Source: Paramecium octaurelia
Lineage: Eukaryota > Ciliophora > Oligohymenophorea > Peniculida > Parameciidae
Assembly (NCBI GenBank): GCA_905182995.1
Contig: CAJJDP010000021.1
Coordinates: 562,648-626,647, forward strand
DNA: 64,000 nt
Direction of reading: 5' to 3'
A program made the translations under genes and the position numbers. How positions within the stretch are numbered: position 1 is the stretch's first letter; every line of letters begins with the position of its first letter. The notes below the pieces were generated by a model. The model did not search any database and was not told where the DNA came from. It saw only the letters and a program-made list of their open reading frames with translations. Below are positions 13,533 to 25,236 of this stretch, piece after piece.

Positions 13533-13636
13533 ATTTATTTTCTGTCAACTAAAAGATTATTTATAATAAAAATTGAAAATTATAACCAATGAAATAAAGC
13601 TCGGTCAAAAGGAAATTTGAGAGTATTAATTGAGTC

Positions 13637-15493
13637 ATGAAAGTAGGTTTCGGCTTTTGTTCTTCAAATCCTTACGACCCTCGTGCTTAGAAAGAATTGG
13701 TGTTGCATATTTCAAATCAAGTTTAAAAGGGAAATGATTTTACAATTAAAATGTATAGTTGGATGAAGATTTCGATATTGAAACAGAAAATTCATAAAAC
13801 AACTAAATTAGATGAAGCAGACTTTAGGATACTTTATAAAAATCAAGAACTCTCTCAAAATAACGAAGATTTAGAAGTAAGAAATCGATTTATAAGCATT
13901 AAAGGATTATGGAATCAAGAATCATGTCACTCTAAAATTAATGGCTCGAAAGTAGGGACAATAGTTGTATTTTATCAACAGCATTCACAATATATTGGAG
14001 GAATCTAAAAAAACTTAAGAGCAATTTTAGAATGCTAAATGGGCAGTGGAAGGAGCATTTATGAAAGGGATAACACCAAAATTAACTGATTTTGGTACTT
14101 AGGGCACTTATATTTTGGAGGATTTAAATCATAAACCAGTGGCCATTTTTAAACCTTATGATGAAGAGGCATTTGCGTATAGATTAAATTCATGAATAGT
14201 CCTAATAATCCAAGAGGGATGAGAGCCAAGATGAATTCTCCAGGACTTAGATAAGGCATACTGTCTGGAGAAGGAGTTGATCGAGAAGTGGCAGCATATT
14301 TGATAGATCAATTATCTGGACATTATCATAATGGTAATGTTGAAGATAAGCAATTTAGTACCTATAACTGATTATGTGTAAATTTGTCATCCTGCATTTC
14401 ACGAGGCTGAAGAATACAAATAATTTTAGTATGAGAAGATACCCATAAAAGAGGGATCGTTTCAATTGTACATAAAACATGACGATAATGTTGGAAATTT
14501 TGGAAGTGGTCTGTATCCTTCTATTGAAGCAAAAAAAATAGCCATCTTAGATATTAGAATTTTAAATTGTGATAGAAATGAAGAAAACATATTGGTTAGA
14601 AAAAAGTAATATTATATTATATATCTCTTAAGAAAAATAAATCAATCAGTAGGGTAAACTAGATAAAATTATGATTACTTTCTTATACCGATTGATCATG
14701 GCTATACATTTCCAGATTCTTTCAAAATATGTAGAGATGAAGTTGTATGGTACCATTGGGGACAAATGGCTCAAGCATTTACTTAAGATGAAAAAAGCTT
14801 TATTGAAAAGATCGATCCTATCAAAGATGCTGAAATTTTGAGAGAAAAGGTGAAATTGAGGGAAATTTGTTTGAGAAATGCTAGAATATCAACAACTTTA
14901 TTAAAGCTGGGTGCATAAGCAGATTTGACCATCCACGATATTTCGTATTTAAAATAATTAATTAAATAGTGAAATATTATATAGAGAAGATCCGGATGAA
15001 TTATCACCTATTGAAATTGCTATTAGTAAAGCTGAATACAATTACGAGTATGTTAATATATTTTATAACCAGTAATAATATAAGAGTGCCCAAAGGATAT
15101 TCAAATTTTAAAGAAAAAATATTTTCAAATAATTTAATTTAAAAATCTTTAGAATTTGATTCATCTACTTTACAAAATCAAGAAAGACCTAAATTAGGAT
15201 AAACTTTAATAAAATTGGAGGTCATAAGAGATGAGGATGAAAACTAAAGCTCTAATAAAGATATGCTGATTAAAGATACTAAAAAGCCTTAAACCTCAGA
15301 CAAAAAATTAGCTAGAGTTGGTTCTTAACAAGAAATCAAAAAATGCACTAAGCCTATTGAAAAAGTATGGAATGAAGATTTCTTCTCTCATGTTACTTAT
15401 TTCTTGCAACAAATTATTGAGGGTAAGATTTAGGAAAAATCTCAATCTCCTCGTAAATACAGAGCAAGGTACATCAGTGAAGAAGTCAAATGA
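13637..15493 (+). CDS. Ubiquitin-like type II phosphatidylinositol 4-kinase
   Basis: About 576 residues: an N-terminal ubiquitin-like fold (about 20-110; FTIKMYSWMKISILKQKI, YKNQELSQNNEDLEDYGI) followed by a PI3/PI4-kinase domain (about 130-470). Diagnostic pieces are GTYILED, VAIFKPYDEEAFA (ATP-binding lysine), GEGVDREVAAYLID, the catalytic LDIRILNCDRNEENILV and the metal-binding IPIDHGYTFP. This is the architecture of plant PI4K-gamma/UbDK enzymes; some of these phosphorylate proteins rather than lipid, so lipid kinase activity is an inference. The 28-nt intron between the halves of the ubiquitin fold ends in AAG, not TAG. Four other introns are 23-25 nt; a 27-nt in-frame stretch after ILVRKK could be a further intron. 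Confidence 0.88.
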
Positions 15494-15570
15494 AGAAATA
15501 TTATTTAAGAATATTTTAGGAAAATTTTATATTATATATTTATTGTTTCAAAATTGTGGATTATCGGACT

Positions 15571-16432
15571 TCAATAGTCCATAATACTATTTTCTTCATA
15601 TTAACATTTGCTCTTCTTCTTAGAAGTCGTTAATAGTTAGAAGGAATGTACACTAGAAATTACATTATTTAATAAATCACCTATTACTCTATTCTTACTC
15701 ATCATCGCTGATGTAGTTTTATTCTATCATCTCATCATTTTGCCCTTTGACCTATTGTTCTCTCTACAACTCAATCAGTTCTAGATGAACTCGGTTCTTT
15801 TTCGATTATTTGGTGGGGTATGAAACATCTTCGTTTTCAGAAGATTCACTAATTATACTCTTGTATTGTTTATTCATTAAGATAATCTCTAGAGCTTTTT
15901 TTTATAATGGATCATAATCATTCAAAATTGAAATTCTGTTTTATGTTCATAAGATACCCTTCTCTTTTAAATTTCTATTTAATTTAACTCAGTCTCATTT
16001 AAAATTCAGGCATCCTCTTTTTCATTCCACTATTCCAGTGGTTCTTGATTGAATTGTCGGTTCTACCTTAGACATGCTTGGCTATTTCAGCCCATTTATT
16101 ACCTTGATCGATAATCAGGATTAATACTTAAGGCCTTGTGATATAGGAATAAAACCCATTCTTCATCCTCTTCCCATGGAGTTTTCTTTATCAAAGGGTT
16201 CAAATGATTGTGCCATCTATTAAATAAAATTCGTGATCACCTTTCTCTACATTATTTTCCTATTCTTCCATCTAATTATAAAGCAATTTAAGTCCATTTT
16301 TAAGGACCAAATTCTTAAACCAATTCAATTACTCTAAAATCTTCTTCATCCGTCCAAGGTCCTATAGGACATTATAAATTTAAATTTACTCTTGCGGATA
16401 ACCTTGTGTATATTTTATTTATTTTATTTCAT
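15571..16432 (-). CDS. Two-repeat Myb DNA-binding protein
   Basis: Two Myb/SANT repeats lie at the N-terminus. Repeat one carries RPWTDEEDFRVIELV and WTQIALQLDGRIGKQCRERW; repeat two carries [41 protein letters not shown] (joined across an intron). The spacing of the tryptophans fits c-Myb R2R3, so sequence-specific DNA binding in the nucleus is expected. The C-terminus is acidic and lysine-rich (PTKQSKKNR). Introns of 28, 24, 25 and 22 nt are required; the 25-nt one, in the middle of repeat two, ends in AAG. A last 28-nt intron is optional: without it the protein stops at 15677 instead of 15571. About 244 residues. Convergent with the PI4K gene. Confidence 0.85.
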
Positions 16433-16709
16433 TTATTTTAAATTAATCAAAAAGATCATTCATTATAAAATTAATTTAATATTATAGTTACTAGCCTATT
16501 ATTTTCGAAGAGTTATTTAGTATTTATTTGATAGTCCAAAGTGAGAGATCATTTTACAACAACAATAAATATAGAGCATCTTTGATCAACCCAAAAAATA
16601 ACTTGCAAGGTTTCAACTTTGATATAAGTTTAGTTTTCTTTTAAATATTATATAATATTCCTAATAATAAGTTGTTAAATATTTAATTATATTTATATTA
16701 GATAATAAA

Positions 16710-19451
16710 ATGAGTGAGGATATATTAAGCAAAAGTAATATGGGTGAATTTGGAGAAGTATATTTTCATTTAGATTTTTATTTAGGACTTTGATCAACAA
16801 CTCTATGAAAAATGTGAACAATTTTGCTAAAAATTGAGACGAACAAATTAATAGCTCTATAAGTTCGAATTAATATCAATTTTAGACAATTTTCCAATAT
16901 TGTTAATTAAAATAGTAAAGTTGCTAAAGAGTAATTGGGATAAATGTTAAGTGAGGAACCAGAAATATTAAAGGAAGTGAATACCCTTTTGGAAGAAGAT
17001 GTCAAATTCAAGACTCAAAAAGAAAAATTGACCGAGTTTATCACCAATGAAAGCAACAAACCCAAGGCACTGGAGACGATATTGAAATAAATCTAAAATG
17101 GACATTTAGATGGACATCAAAACAAAGATCATATCTTGGATTTATTTAGCAATGAGCCACAATTACAATAATAGTTCTTGTAGAGTTTCAAAAAGAAGCA
17201 TGACTAAATTCAGCCAAAAAAAAAAGTTGAAGAAAATAGAAATTATTTTTAAAAACTATTGGATAAGAATGGAGTAGTAGACATGGTAAGACTTATATTA
17301 ATATATTAGAATGAATTACTCTTTTGGGATAAATTTAGAATGAGGGTAATTCAATAGTATCCGAATGATTTTCAACAATTTATGAATGAATTTATGAAGA
17401 TTATACATCTATATTCTGAATGCATTATAACTTAGATGGAAGTGATGGAATTAATCAATTAGTAAGAATGGTTAGAGACTGAATACATTGATGAGATTAG
17501 GTCTATGTTGTCAACAAGAGTGATAGCTCGAAGAATACAAACACCTTTTTTTAAACCTTTGAAAGATACAGATTTTGCTTAAGTTGACAGAGTAACAAGG
17601 TCATATGTCAGAATGCCTATTGGATATGCAAAGGCTAATAATAACTAAGAAATCCTAAACCACTCTTGGGTATCGGTGCCATTTGGTTCTGAGGACCAAT
17701 CATTCTTAATTATGAGAAAAAATACTTTTGAAGAACAGCTTTTTAAAAGCGAGGACGAAAGGTTTGAATTTGATGTCAATATTTAATAAATAAAAAGAAC
17801 CATAAATTTATTATAAGAAATAATCGATGGTAATAAAGAGGATCCAATTTTGATTGCTAAAGTAATTGATATGAGAATCTTACAATAATTATATCGAAAT
17901 TAAACTTAAGATTAAAATGAAGTGCTTTAGATATTTTAAACAAAGCCGACTGAAAGTGCTAAAATCCTAATAAAGAGGGTTAAATAAAAGTTAAATGAAC
18001 TTATTTCAGCAAGAAATAATAAAGCTAAATAAATTTGGGAAAATGTCTCATTAAATAATTTTCATCGTTCCCTTGATCACAGATCATTTTATTTTAAAAA
18101 GAATGATAAATTGGTCATAAATGGACAAAGATTCGCAAGAGAAATAGAAGAATATGCCAAAAATGTCTTAATAAAGCATTTGGGATCAAAAGAGCACGTA
18201 TTTGTCAAAAGAAAACAAGATTAAATATAGTACACTTTTGAAAATTCTTTTCTAAATTCTCTTGCATAAATGACTAATATCAGACCTACTCTACCGAAAC
18301 AAATGCCATTAATAAGCTCTACAAAGGATAATATTCGTTTTGCTCCATTAATTTCGTTGTGGATGGGAAATGAATAAATTTTATAGGAATGTGGTTAATT
18401 TGTTATTCATTATCTCCAAATTATGGGAGGTAACAATTCTTTGGATAAAAGAAATGGAACAATTTTAATGATCAAGTTAATCAATCACTTTTTTTAAGTT
18501 TCAATGAAGCCTATGCAAATATCGTAATTGACATTAATAGATACTAAATTGAAAAATGAGATTTAAGAACTTGAAGTTTATGATATTCATTATAATCCAG
18601 AGGATGCTTCAATCTCAATTCCTGCTATAGAAAATGAATCCCCAGGTCTATTTCTGAATTTACAACCAAAAGTTAAGTCAACTACATATGTGACATAAAA
18701 TCTCTACATACTTTTGCGATTTTTACATACAATCTATCAAAGACTGGAAATGGCTTATGTCATTAGTTAATAAAATAAACTAGGATAAGATAAGAGATAT
18801 AATTTATTTAAATCTGCTTTGTTTCTTTCATTAAAGGCCAAAGACTTTAAATATGAAGATCATTTGCGTAGCTTATTTGGAAAACATGTAAATAGATTAT
18901 TAATAACTTTAGGGTTTCATATTTTCAACATTAGAAAAGGTTTTCCATGATGCTGCTAAGCAATTAGCTGTTTGTGCTTCAGATGTTGTAACAATGTCAT
19001 ATTTTGAAAAATCAGTATCAGTAGAAGGAGATCTTGATAAATACTTCTAAGTTGTATCTAGCATTGTAAACGGTGAAGGAATTAAGGTTTCAGATTTAGA
19101 AGCTTCTGTTTTTTGTAAGTTCTAAGAATAAGCAGAAGAAGAATAATTGCTTAAATTACATCAGGCATTTTCTAGGCATAAACCAGAAAAGAAACCTATC
19201 TATAGAGTAATTTGATAGATTAATTTTAGATTGCTTGTTGGCACAAAGCATGCTTTATTTCAATTTTACCAGCATATGGAGGATGCAATTAAGATATCTG
19301 TAAATCTTGTAAGTAACCTTTCTTAATGAGGAACATGAAAAGAGGTGAGAGAAGAATGATGATCAAAAATAGTATTGAATGGATTGTTGATGAGTTTAGC
19401 CATTTTAAACCTATCATTAATCAGGGAGAAGATTATTTAAAATGTGTATGA
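16710..19451 (+). CDS. SIN3: SIN3 transcriptional corepressor
   Basis: The histone-deacetylase interaction domain is clear at about residues 270-370: [57 protein letters not shown]-like helical region precedes it, and a long C-terminal region with [11 protein letters not shown] and [16 protein letters not shown] matches the SIN3 C-terminal domain. SIN3 is the scaffold that brings class I deacetylases to chromatin. Introns of 28, 23, 25 and 23 nt leave 880 residues. The last exon adds a cysteine cluster (ACWHKACF...GGCNQDICKSCKQPF, about 805-840) that looks metal-binding and that I do not associate with SIN3; see findings. Confidence 0.85.
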
Positions 19452-19849
19452 TTGTAATACAAGGGATAATGATTTTAATTGTGCAATTTCAAAGAACTTA
19501 ATATAAATCAAGTTTATTCTATATTTAGAATTATTATTTTTTTATTTTAAATGTAAATTTTATTATGATATTTTAAATGCTACTTCTCTTCTCTCATCAA
19601 TGCTACATGAATCCTATATTTCCAACTTTAGAAATAATGCTCTGATCAAGTAGTAGAATATTACTGAACTAATTGAAATGGTTGAGGAAATGACGTATTG
19701 TGATTATTGTTAAGTTAAAAATATGATAAATGTATATAAAATAGGTTCAATTTCTAATGATTTCGTATTGAAAAAGAATTTAAAAGGGCTTTAGAATTGT
19801 GATAAAAAAACAATAATTAAATAAATTGCAATTTAACCAACATTTTACT
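19452..19849. other. Interval between SIN3 stop and next start
   Basis: About 400 bases. One + frame stays open from roughly 19470 to a TGA at 19876, and its second half (around 19640-19800) looks coding, with a YCDYC pair. It begins with hydrophobic AT-rich sequence, has no good start and would overlap the next gene. It may hold an undetected last exon of SIN3 or nothing. Confidence 0.3.
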
Positions 19850-20484
19850 ATGGAAGTTAATGTGAAAGAATTAAATGAAGGCCCAGTTATTGTAATTGAA
19901 GGCCAAACAAACGTAGATTTGGATTCAGAAATAAAGGAAATTTAAGAAGAGAAACCAAAGAACCATCCATAGATTCCAAGAAAACCTGGAAAATATATAT
20001 TGACAAAGGGTGACAAAGTTACAGTGAAATTTGCAAAGGGTCTAATCCTAAGCAACCTTATTGGATTTGTATTTATATTTATTGGATGTGCCATCATCTA
20101 CACAACCCTTAAATTAAATTGGTATGACGAAATGCTAGTTTCCTTTTAAATCTTTATTTTTTCAGACATCCTTTTGATAGGAGAAAAGATTTTGTTTTTC
20201 GCAGCTTTGATAAACAAAAAGAAGATAGTTAAATTATGTCCAATTTTAAATGTTCTCTCATTATTACTGAAGATAGTGGCTAGTGGATTGATTGTGTAAG
20301 AATTTCATATAATAATATTAGTCATATGATTCCTTGTGCATTGGCAGTTAGTCTCGCCTTGATGTTAATATAAATGCCCCATAATATCATGATTAAAGTG
20401 ATCACCAAAAGATGGAGGACCATTCCTGATAGGAAATGGAAGAAGCAATTAGTTTTAGTTAGAAAACCAATTCCTTAAAAGTGA
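19850..20484 (+). CDS. Four-helix membrane protein
   Basis: A 202-residue protein with one 26-nt intron. A hydrophilic 75-residue N-terminus (acidic, then KPGKYILTKGDKVTVKFAKG) is followed by four hydrophobic helices, roughly LILSNLIGFVFIFIGCAIIY, VSFQIFIFSDILLIGEKILF, VLSLLLKIVASGLIV and IPCALAVSLALMLIQM, ending in a basic tail (ITKRWRTIPDRKWKKQ). No signal peptide; the basic tail suggests a cytosolic C-terminus. No family recognised, but a tetraspan membrane protein seems certain from the hydropathy. Confidence 0.7.
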
Positions 20485-20581
20485 GGCTGTTAATGATGTA
20501 ATTTTGTTTATATTTTCTTAATTTATAATATATTCTCCTGTATTTATGAAAATATAGATAATCAATTAAAAATTGAAAGGA

Positions 20582-20824
20582 TCACCACCATTACCAATTT
20601 GATTTTTATTACTATCTCTTCTTTAAATACAAGACCCAAGAAGTCGTACCTGCTGTTGATTTGACTGATTCTCTATCTTCTATCTTAATGTTAAGCATTT
20701 CTTTGCGAACTTCCTCTAATCTATAAAATTCACTAGGCTAGGTATTGTAAAACAAAAATCTCCTTATGCTTCTCAGTCTTCTGAGATCATTATTAAAACA
20801 TATTTTAAGGAATTAAAAAGACAT
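20582..20824 (-). CDS. Small basic protein, possibly mitochondrial
   Basis: An uninterrupted 80-residue frame with N-terminus MSFQFLKICFNNDLRRLRSIR, an arginine-rich amphipathic helix that could be a mitochondrial presequence. The middle (EFYRLEEVRKEMLNIKIEDRES) is charged and helical, and the end is Lys/Gln-rich with several tryptophans. It is divergent from the coiled-coil gene at 20849 with only 24 bases between the two start codons, so both must share a very short promoter region. No family recognised. Confidence 0.5.
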
Positions 20825-20848
20825 TAATCAATAAAAATTAATATTATT

Positions 20849-22564
20849 ATGATTGATTATATAAAGGAAACAGGCGATATTCTCATTACAAAATAAATGT
20901 CTATGAGCTCGTTTCAATAGAATAGCGAATCGAGTCCAAAAAACTTATTGGGTACTCACAAGTAATTTCGATTTCCAACGATATCTAATGCATTATTGAA
21001 ATCAGCCATTGAAGCCAATTACTTAGAGGCTGACCAAAAAAATAATATCATCCGAAATCCAAATTAATTAACAGTTTTTAGAATGCACTTTGATACAAAT
21101 TCGCCAAGAACTCAAGCTGCAATGGAAATGCTTAAGTTGAATGTCGAAGATCTTTAAGTGAAAGATTATGAGGAATTTTATCAAAAACGAAAAGATCCGC
21201 TTCAGAACCTAATATCATATTTGTAATATGTAACCAATAAATACAAAATATTGAATGATATCCTAAAAAAGAGGAATTAGATCAAACACATCCAATCTCA
21301 AGTCTCCAAGTAAATGAACTCTAAAAACATTAAGTTTAAGGATGAATCAATATCATTGGAATAAAATGAAACGAAGAAACATATCTATGAGGAGGGACAC
21401 TCAACAATTTTAAGTGCAACTCAAAAGAAAGAGCTATTTGACAAGAAATTGATCAAAGCATCGGAGAATTACAATAAGTAAGACTATAAGGGCTATGTAG
21501 GTTTCTCAATTTAGTCCAAGATCAAATTAATAAATAGGATGAGTATTACAGTAAGACTGCCCCAGAAATGTATTAAAAAGCTGAGAGATTGAAATAAAAG
21601 CAATTGGAATTAGTGAGGAAGAAATTGAAAAGAAATCATCTAAAGGTAGATCAGATTTGTCAAAAGGCTAAAAAGGAAGAATAGACTCAATATCAAGAAC
21701 ATTAAAAGATGGTTTAAGAGTTGGAGAAAGATCATAATCTTCATTAAGAAAGAAAACAGAAATAATTGCAATAAGCATAGGAGGAATTGTTGGAGCAATT
21801 AAGAAAGAAGGAGGAGAAGGAAAGAGAGAGATAGTAAAAGAGATAAATGCAAATGAATTTGGAGTAGAGTATGATCGAGTAAGTGATGGATTCAATTAAG
21901 AAGAAGTCTGATTATATGAGTGATTATTTACATAAAAAATAGGAGGAAGATAAGAAAAGACATGAATAAAATTTGAAGGTTTTTGAGGAGAAATAGAAGA
22001 AATTATAGGAATCGTATGTGCAGAAGGAAAATTAGAATGTTTAAAATTATTTCAGCAAATCAACTTAAAGACAAGTAGAGAGATTGTTTATTTTTAGATT
22101 TAAATAAATAAGCATGAAATCTCTTAATTGAAATAGTAGAAGAGTTTATCATTAAAGAACAGCAGAATAATGAAGAGGATTGAATAATTTTAGGAGTCTT
22201 TGGATTAAAGGAGATTTGAAGAGTTGAATTCTAAATTGTAGGAAACAGATGTCAAGTTAGAGGGAGGATTAAAAAGGTATGAAGTTGTTTATAGTATGAA
22301 AGACATCAATCTCTATTGGATTTAAGAAAAAATAATTTGTCATAGAAGAATGAACACAGATTCAAATTGGCAAAATAGAAGTAAATGGAAAATATGTTAG
22401 AAAAAATTCATAAACAAAATAAAATATTATAAAAAAATCTCGAAATTACTTAGAAAAATGAAAAATTAAAATAAGAATAAGAATTTTTAGAGAAATATAA
22501 AAAAGAATAATTATAAGATCATGTTATTTAGAGAAACATTTTGGCTTAAAAATTTTCATCTTGA
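20849..22564 (+). CDS. Coiled-coil protein, 541 residues
   Basis: Starts MIDYIKETGDILITKQ, with a folded-looking section (about 90-150; TPRTQ-like NSPRTQAAMEMLKLNVEDL, YEEFYQKRKDPLQNLISYL), then about 330 residues of heptad-rich Lys/Glu/Gln coiled coil to the stop. Such proteins in ciliates are often axonemal or cortical, but location is unknown. Three introns are needed: a long one at 21497-21537 (41 nt), one of 23 nt, and one of 26 nt ending AAG that rejoins the coiled-coil frame. With these the exon length is a multiple of three. The 41-nt intron is inferred only from frame continuity and could hide an indel. Confidence 0.7.
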
Positions 22565-22677
22565 TTTTTATTTTGGTTTCATATTATTTTTTTCATAATT
22601 TGTAAAAAATGTAATATTATATTTAGATTTTAACTACAAAATAAATATGAAGAGACAATGCAAATTATTGTAATAAA

Positions 22678-23415
22678 ATGAATGAGGAAACCCAAACTCT
22701 TTTAAAAAAGATATTGGAAATGTAATTGGAATGCACATAATTATTAACAAACATTTTATTCAAAAAGAATCCTGCATCTAATGATGCTGAACAACAAAAC
22801 AAAAAGTCTGATTTATTGGAGGAGGCTAAAATACAATTAGATGGCCTTAAAAGAAGAAGCAAGAAATCTTCAAAGCCAATAAGTTACAATGATACTCTTG
22901 TACAAAGTGAAGAAGATATAAAACTGTAGCAATTATTTTAGATGACTCCAAAAGGACTACTGTAACCTGAACAATGTTATAAATAACTAAATATGATTGT
23001 GTAGAAATTTCGATAGTTGAATTCTTTGGCCAATAAATCACTCCAATTAGACTTTGATTACATTAAATCTTATCACAGTAAAAATAAGTTTAGATATTTG
23101 AGAGCGATAACTAAACTGTTTGTGAAAAACATTAAGAATTTATAACAGATTTAATCTAAAGATAATTAATCTGAAATGTTCTAATGTCCATCATGTGACT
23201 TTTCAGGCATAAGTAGTGTGTTCTTTCCCCATATTTTAAAGAAGCATTGTTAAAACTATCATATTTTTTGTTGCTTTTTGTGTTCAAAAGATTATTAATC
23301 TCATACTTTGCTTCTTACTCATTTAAAAAGATACCATAACAATCCAAAAAAGAATCAAAAATAAGAAACAAATTCCTCGCTCTAATAGATAGATGATGTG
23401 AGCATAAGTCTATGA
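22678..23415 (+). CDS. C2H2 zinc-finger protein
   Basis: A single-exon frame of 245 residues. The N-terminal 150 residues are helical and Gln/Lys-rich. Two C2H2-type fingers lie near the C-terminus: CPSCDFSGISSVFFPHILKKH, then CFLCSKDYQSHTLLLTHLKRYH. An ATG at 22647 is ruled out as start because it meets TGA after 12 codons. The stop is followed after 37 AT-rich bases by a gene that begins with a third, matching finger (ECPHGCGRTF...HIKTRH). Either two genes really abut, or they are one gene broken by a frameshift or an unrecognised intron of 3n+1; see findings. Confidence 0.7.
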
Positions 23416-23452
23416 AATTACATATTATTAATTAAAAAATAATCTAAATTTA

Positions 23453-25188
23453 ATGAATCAACTCGAGTGTCCTCATGGTTGTGGTAGAACCTTTAACGAT
23501 AACAAACGAATGGAGGACCATATAAAAACAAGACACTTTCTATAATAGAAAGCATATCCTAGCCTATCTAAGAATACAAATGTAAATGTGATGCAAAGAA
23601 AAGTGAATGTGTTAAGATAAAAATTACCATAATTACGCAATAATCTTTCGGAAACTCAATCGTCATTTTCAACAACGTAATAATAAATGTCAGAATCAGT
23701 TATACCACAATAAAAACCCTCAAAACCTTTTTAAAAAATATAATTGCAATTCAAAAAAAATACAACTCTTCGTCTAAATTCTTATAATAGAAAAATAGAT
23801 GATGTATAAAATATTGATGATTAAAAAGATAAAGAATTTAATGATACTTAAAAAACGTAATAGACTATTAAGATAATGGAAGCCTCTCCAGTTATATCAG
23901 CAAATGATTTGATGGAAGCAAGAAAAATGATCACAAAATAATTTGTTTGCACCAACAGTGATGGATCTGATTTGAAATCAGTAACAAACTTGTCTCTTAT
24001 AGATAAAAACCTCTTGATTTTTGAAAGCACTACTGAAGTCCCATTCTCTGAATTAAAGTAATCCTATATTAAATTAGTAGTGCCTTAAAGAGTCTTTCAT
24101 TATCATAAAACAAATTGATAAATGTCATAGGAATTAGCATATTGTAAAACATCGTGGATTTAAATGTCAACAACAATAAAATAACAACTCTATAGCCTTT
24201 AGGCGATTGTAAAAGACTTTAGAGATTGTATGCTAATCATAATCTAATTGACTCAATAGAGTTTGGATTAATGATCCATTTAAATTGGAGATAACTAAAT
24301 TACTGACTTTGAGCATTTGATCAACAGTATTAAACTAATGCCTAGTCTTAAGGATCTAGTCATTGAAAACAATCCTTGCACTCTTAAATATGCATATAAA
24401 TATGATATTTTATGGACAGTATTCATAGAAAAATTGGATAATTAAATCATTACTCAATAAGATTACAATTTAGCCTAGACATTCAGGGACAGAAAATAGG
24501 AGTCCCAATTGTCATAGAGTATGAATTTTCCTAAAGGAATTCGACCATAAACTGCCTCCACTAATCCTAATAATACATTGTTGTAAGATTCATAAAATGA
24601 TTACTCAGAATGTAATATAATTTTGGAACAGTAAAAGTAGTAGTTGGAAGAAGAAATAGAGGAATTATATGAGATAAACTCTAATAATAGAGAGAAAATT
24701 GATAGTTTGGAGAAGCAGAATGTTGAATACAGAAATATTGCTGACCAAGTTCCATTTTTAGAGGAATAACTATAAGATATGAGGTCAAAGATTAGTGCTT
24801 ATGAGAGTTTGATAATATTCAAAGATTCTCCTGCTGAGGAGTTAAGAAAACACATATGTGCTTTAACTTAAGAGTTACAGAGATTAAAGATTAATGATAG
24901 TAATGTTGAGAATTATGAAGCAGTAGACAATCAAACTAAATTTAATAAGAATTAATCGAAATTCTAGAATACTGAAACCACTTTTATGTAATAATTATCT
25001 TAAGCAGAAAGTGACAATGAAAATAAGGATGATGATGATGATAAATATTTGTAAGCTATTGAATTTATAATTTTAGCCGAGATGATGAAAATGTTTCATA
25101 GATCCCAGGATAAGAGATAATGGAATTGATTATGAGGAACTCAATGACTTTGAGTAAACTCAAAAATGAATTCTAAGAAATCAATTGA
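23453..25188 (+). CDS. Zinc finger, leucine-rich repeat and coiled-coil protein
   Basis: The N-terminus holds one C2H2 finger (CPHGCGRTFNDNKRMEDHIKTRH), then a low-complexity linker, then SDS22-like leucine-rich repeats (LKSLSLSQNKLINVIG, LQNIVDLNVNNNKITTLQPLG, KRLQRLYANHNLI, LIGDNQITDFEHL, LKDLVIENNPC), then a coiled coil (from LEQQKQQLEEEIEEL) and an acidic tail. LRR proteins of this type sit in axonemes or bind phosphatase 1. Introns of 23 (or 20) and 26 nt are placed by frame. Near 24281-24285 the repeats continue only if one base is skipped, so the gene as written is frameshifted. About 560 residues if repaired. Confidence 0.65.
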
Positions 25189-25236
25189 CTCCTCTTTTGA
25201 TAATTAAATATATTAAATATATATAATTATTCAATA

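Noticed and set aside
21832-21865. A 34-nt intron in the coiled-coil gene
   Set aside because: An initial misreading suggested it; on recounting, the bases stay in one open frame without it and exon length is then a multiple of three.
21668-21895. Minus-strand 75-residue frame within the coiled-coil gene
   Set aside because: It is the complement of a Lys/Glu-rich coiled coil, which commonly looks like a Ser/Phe-rich frame on the other strand.
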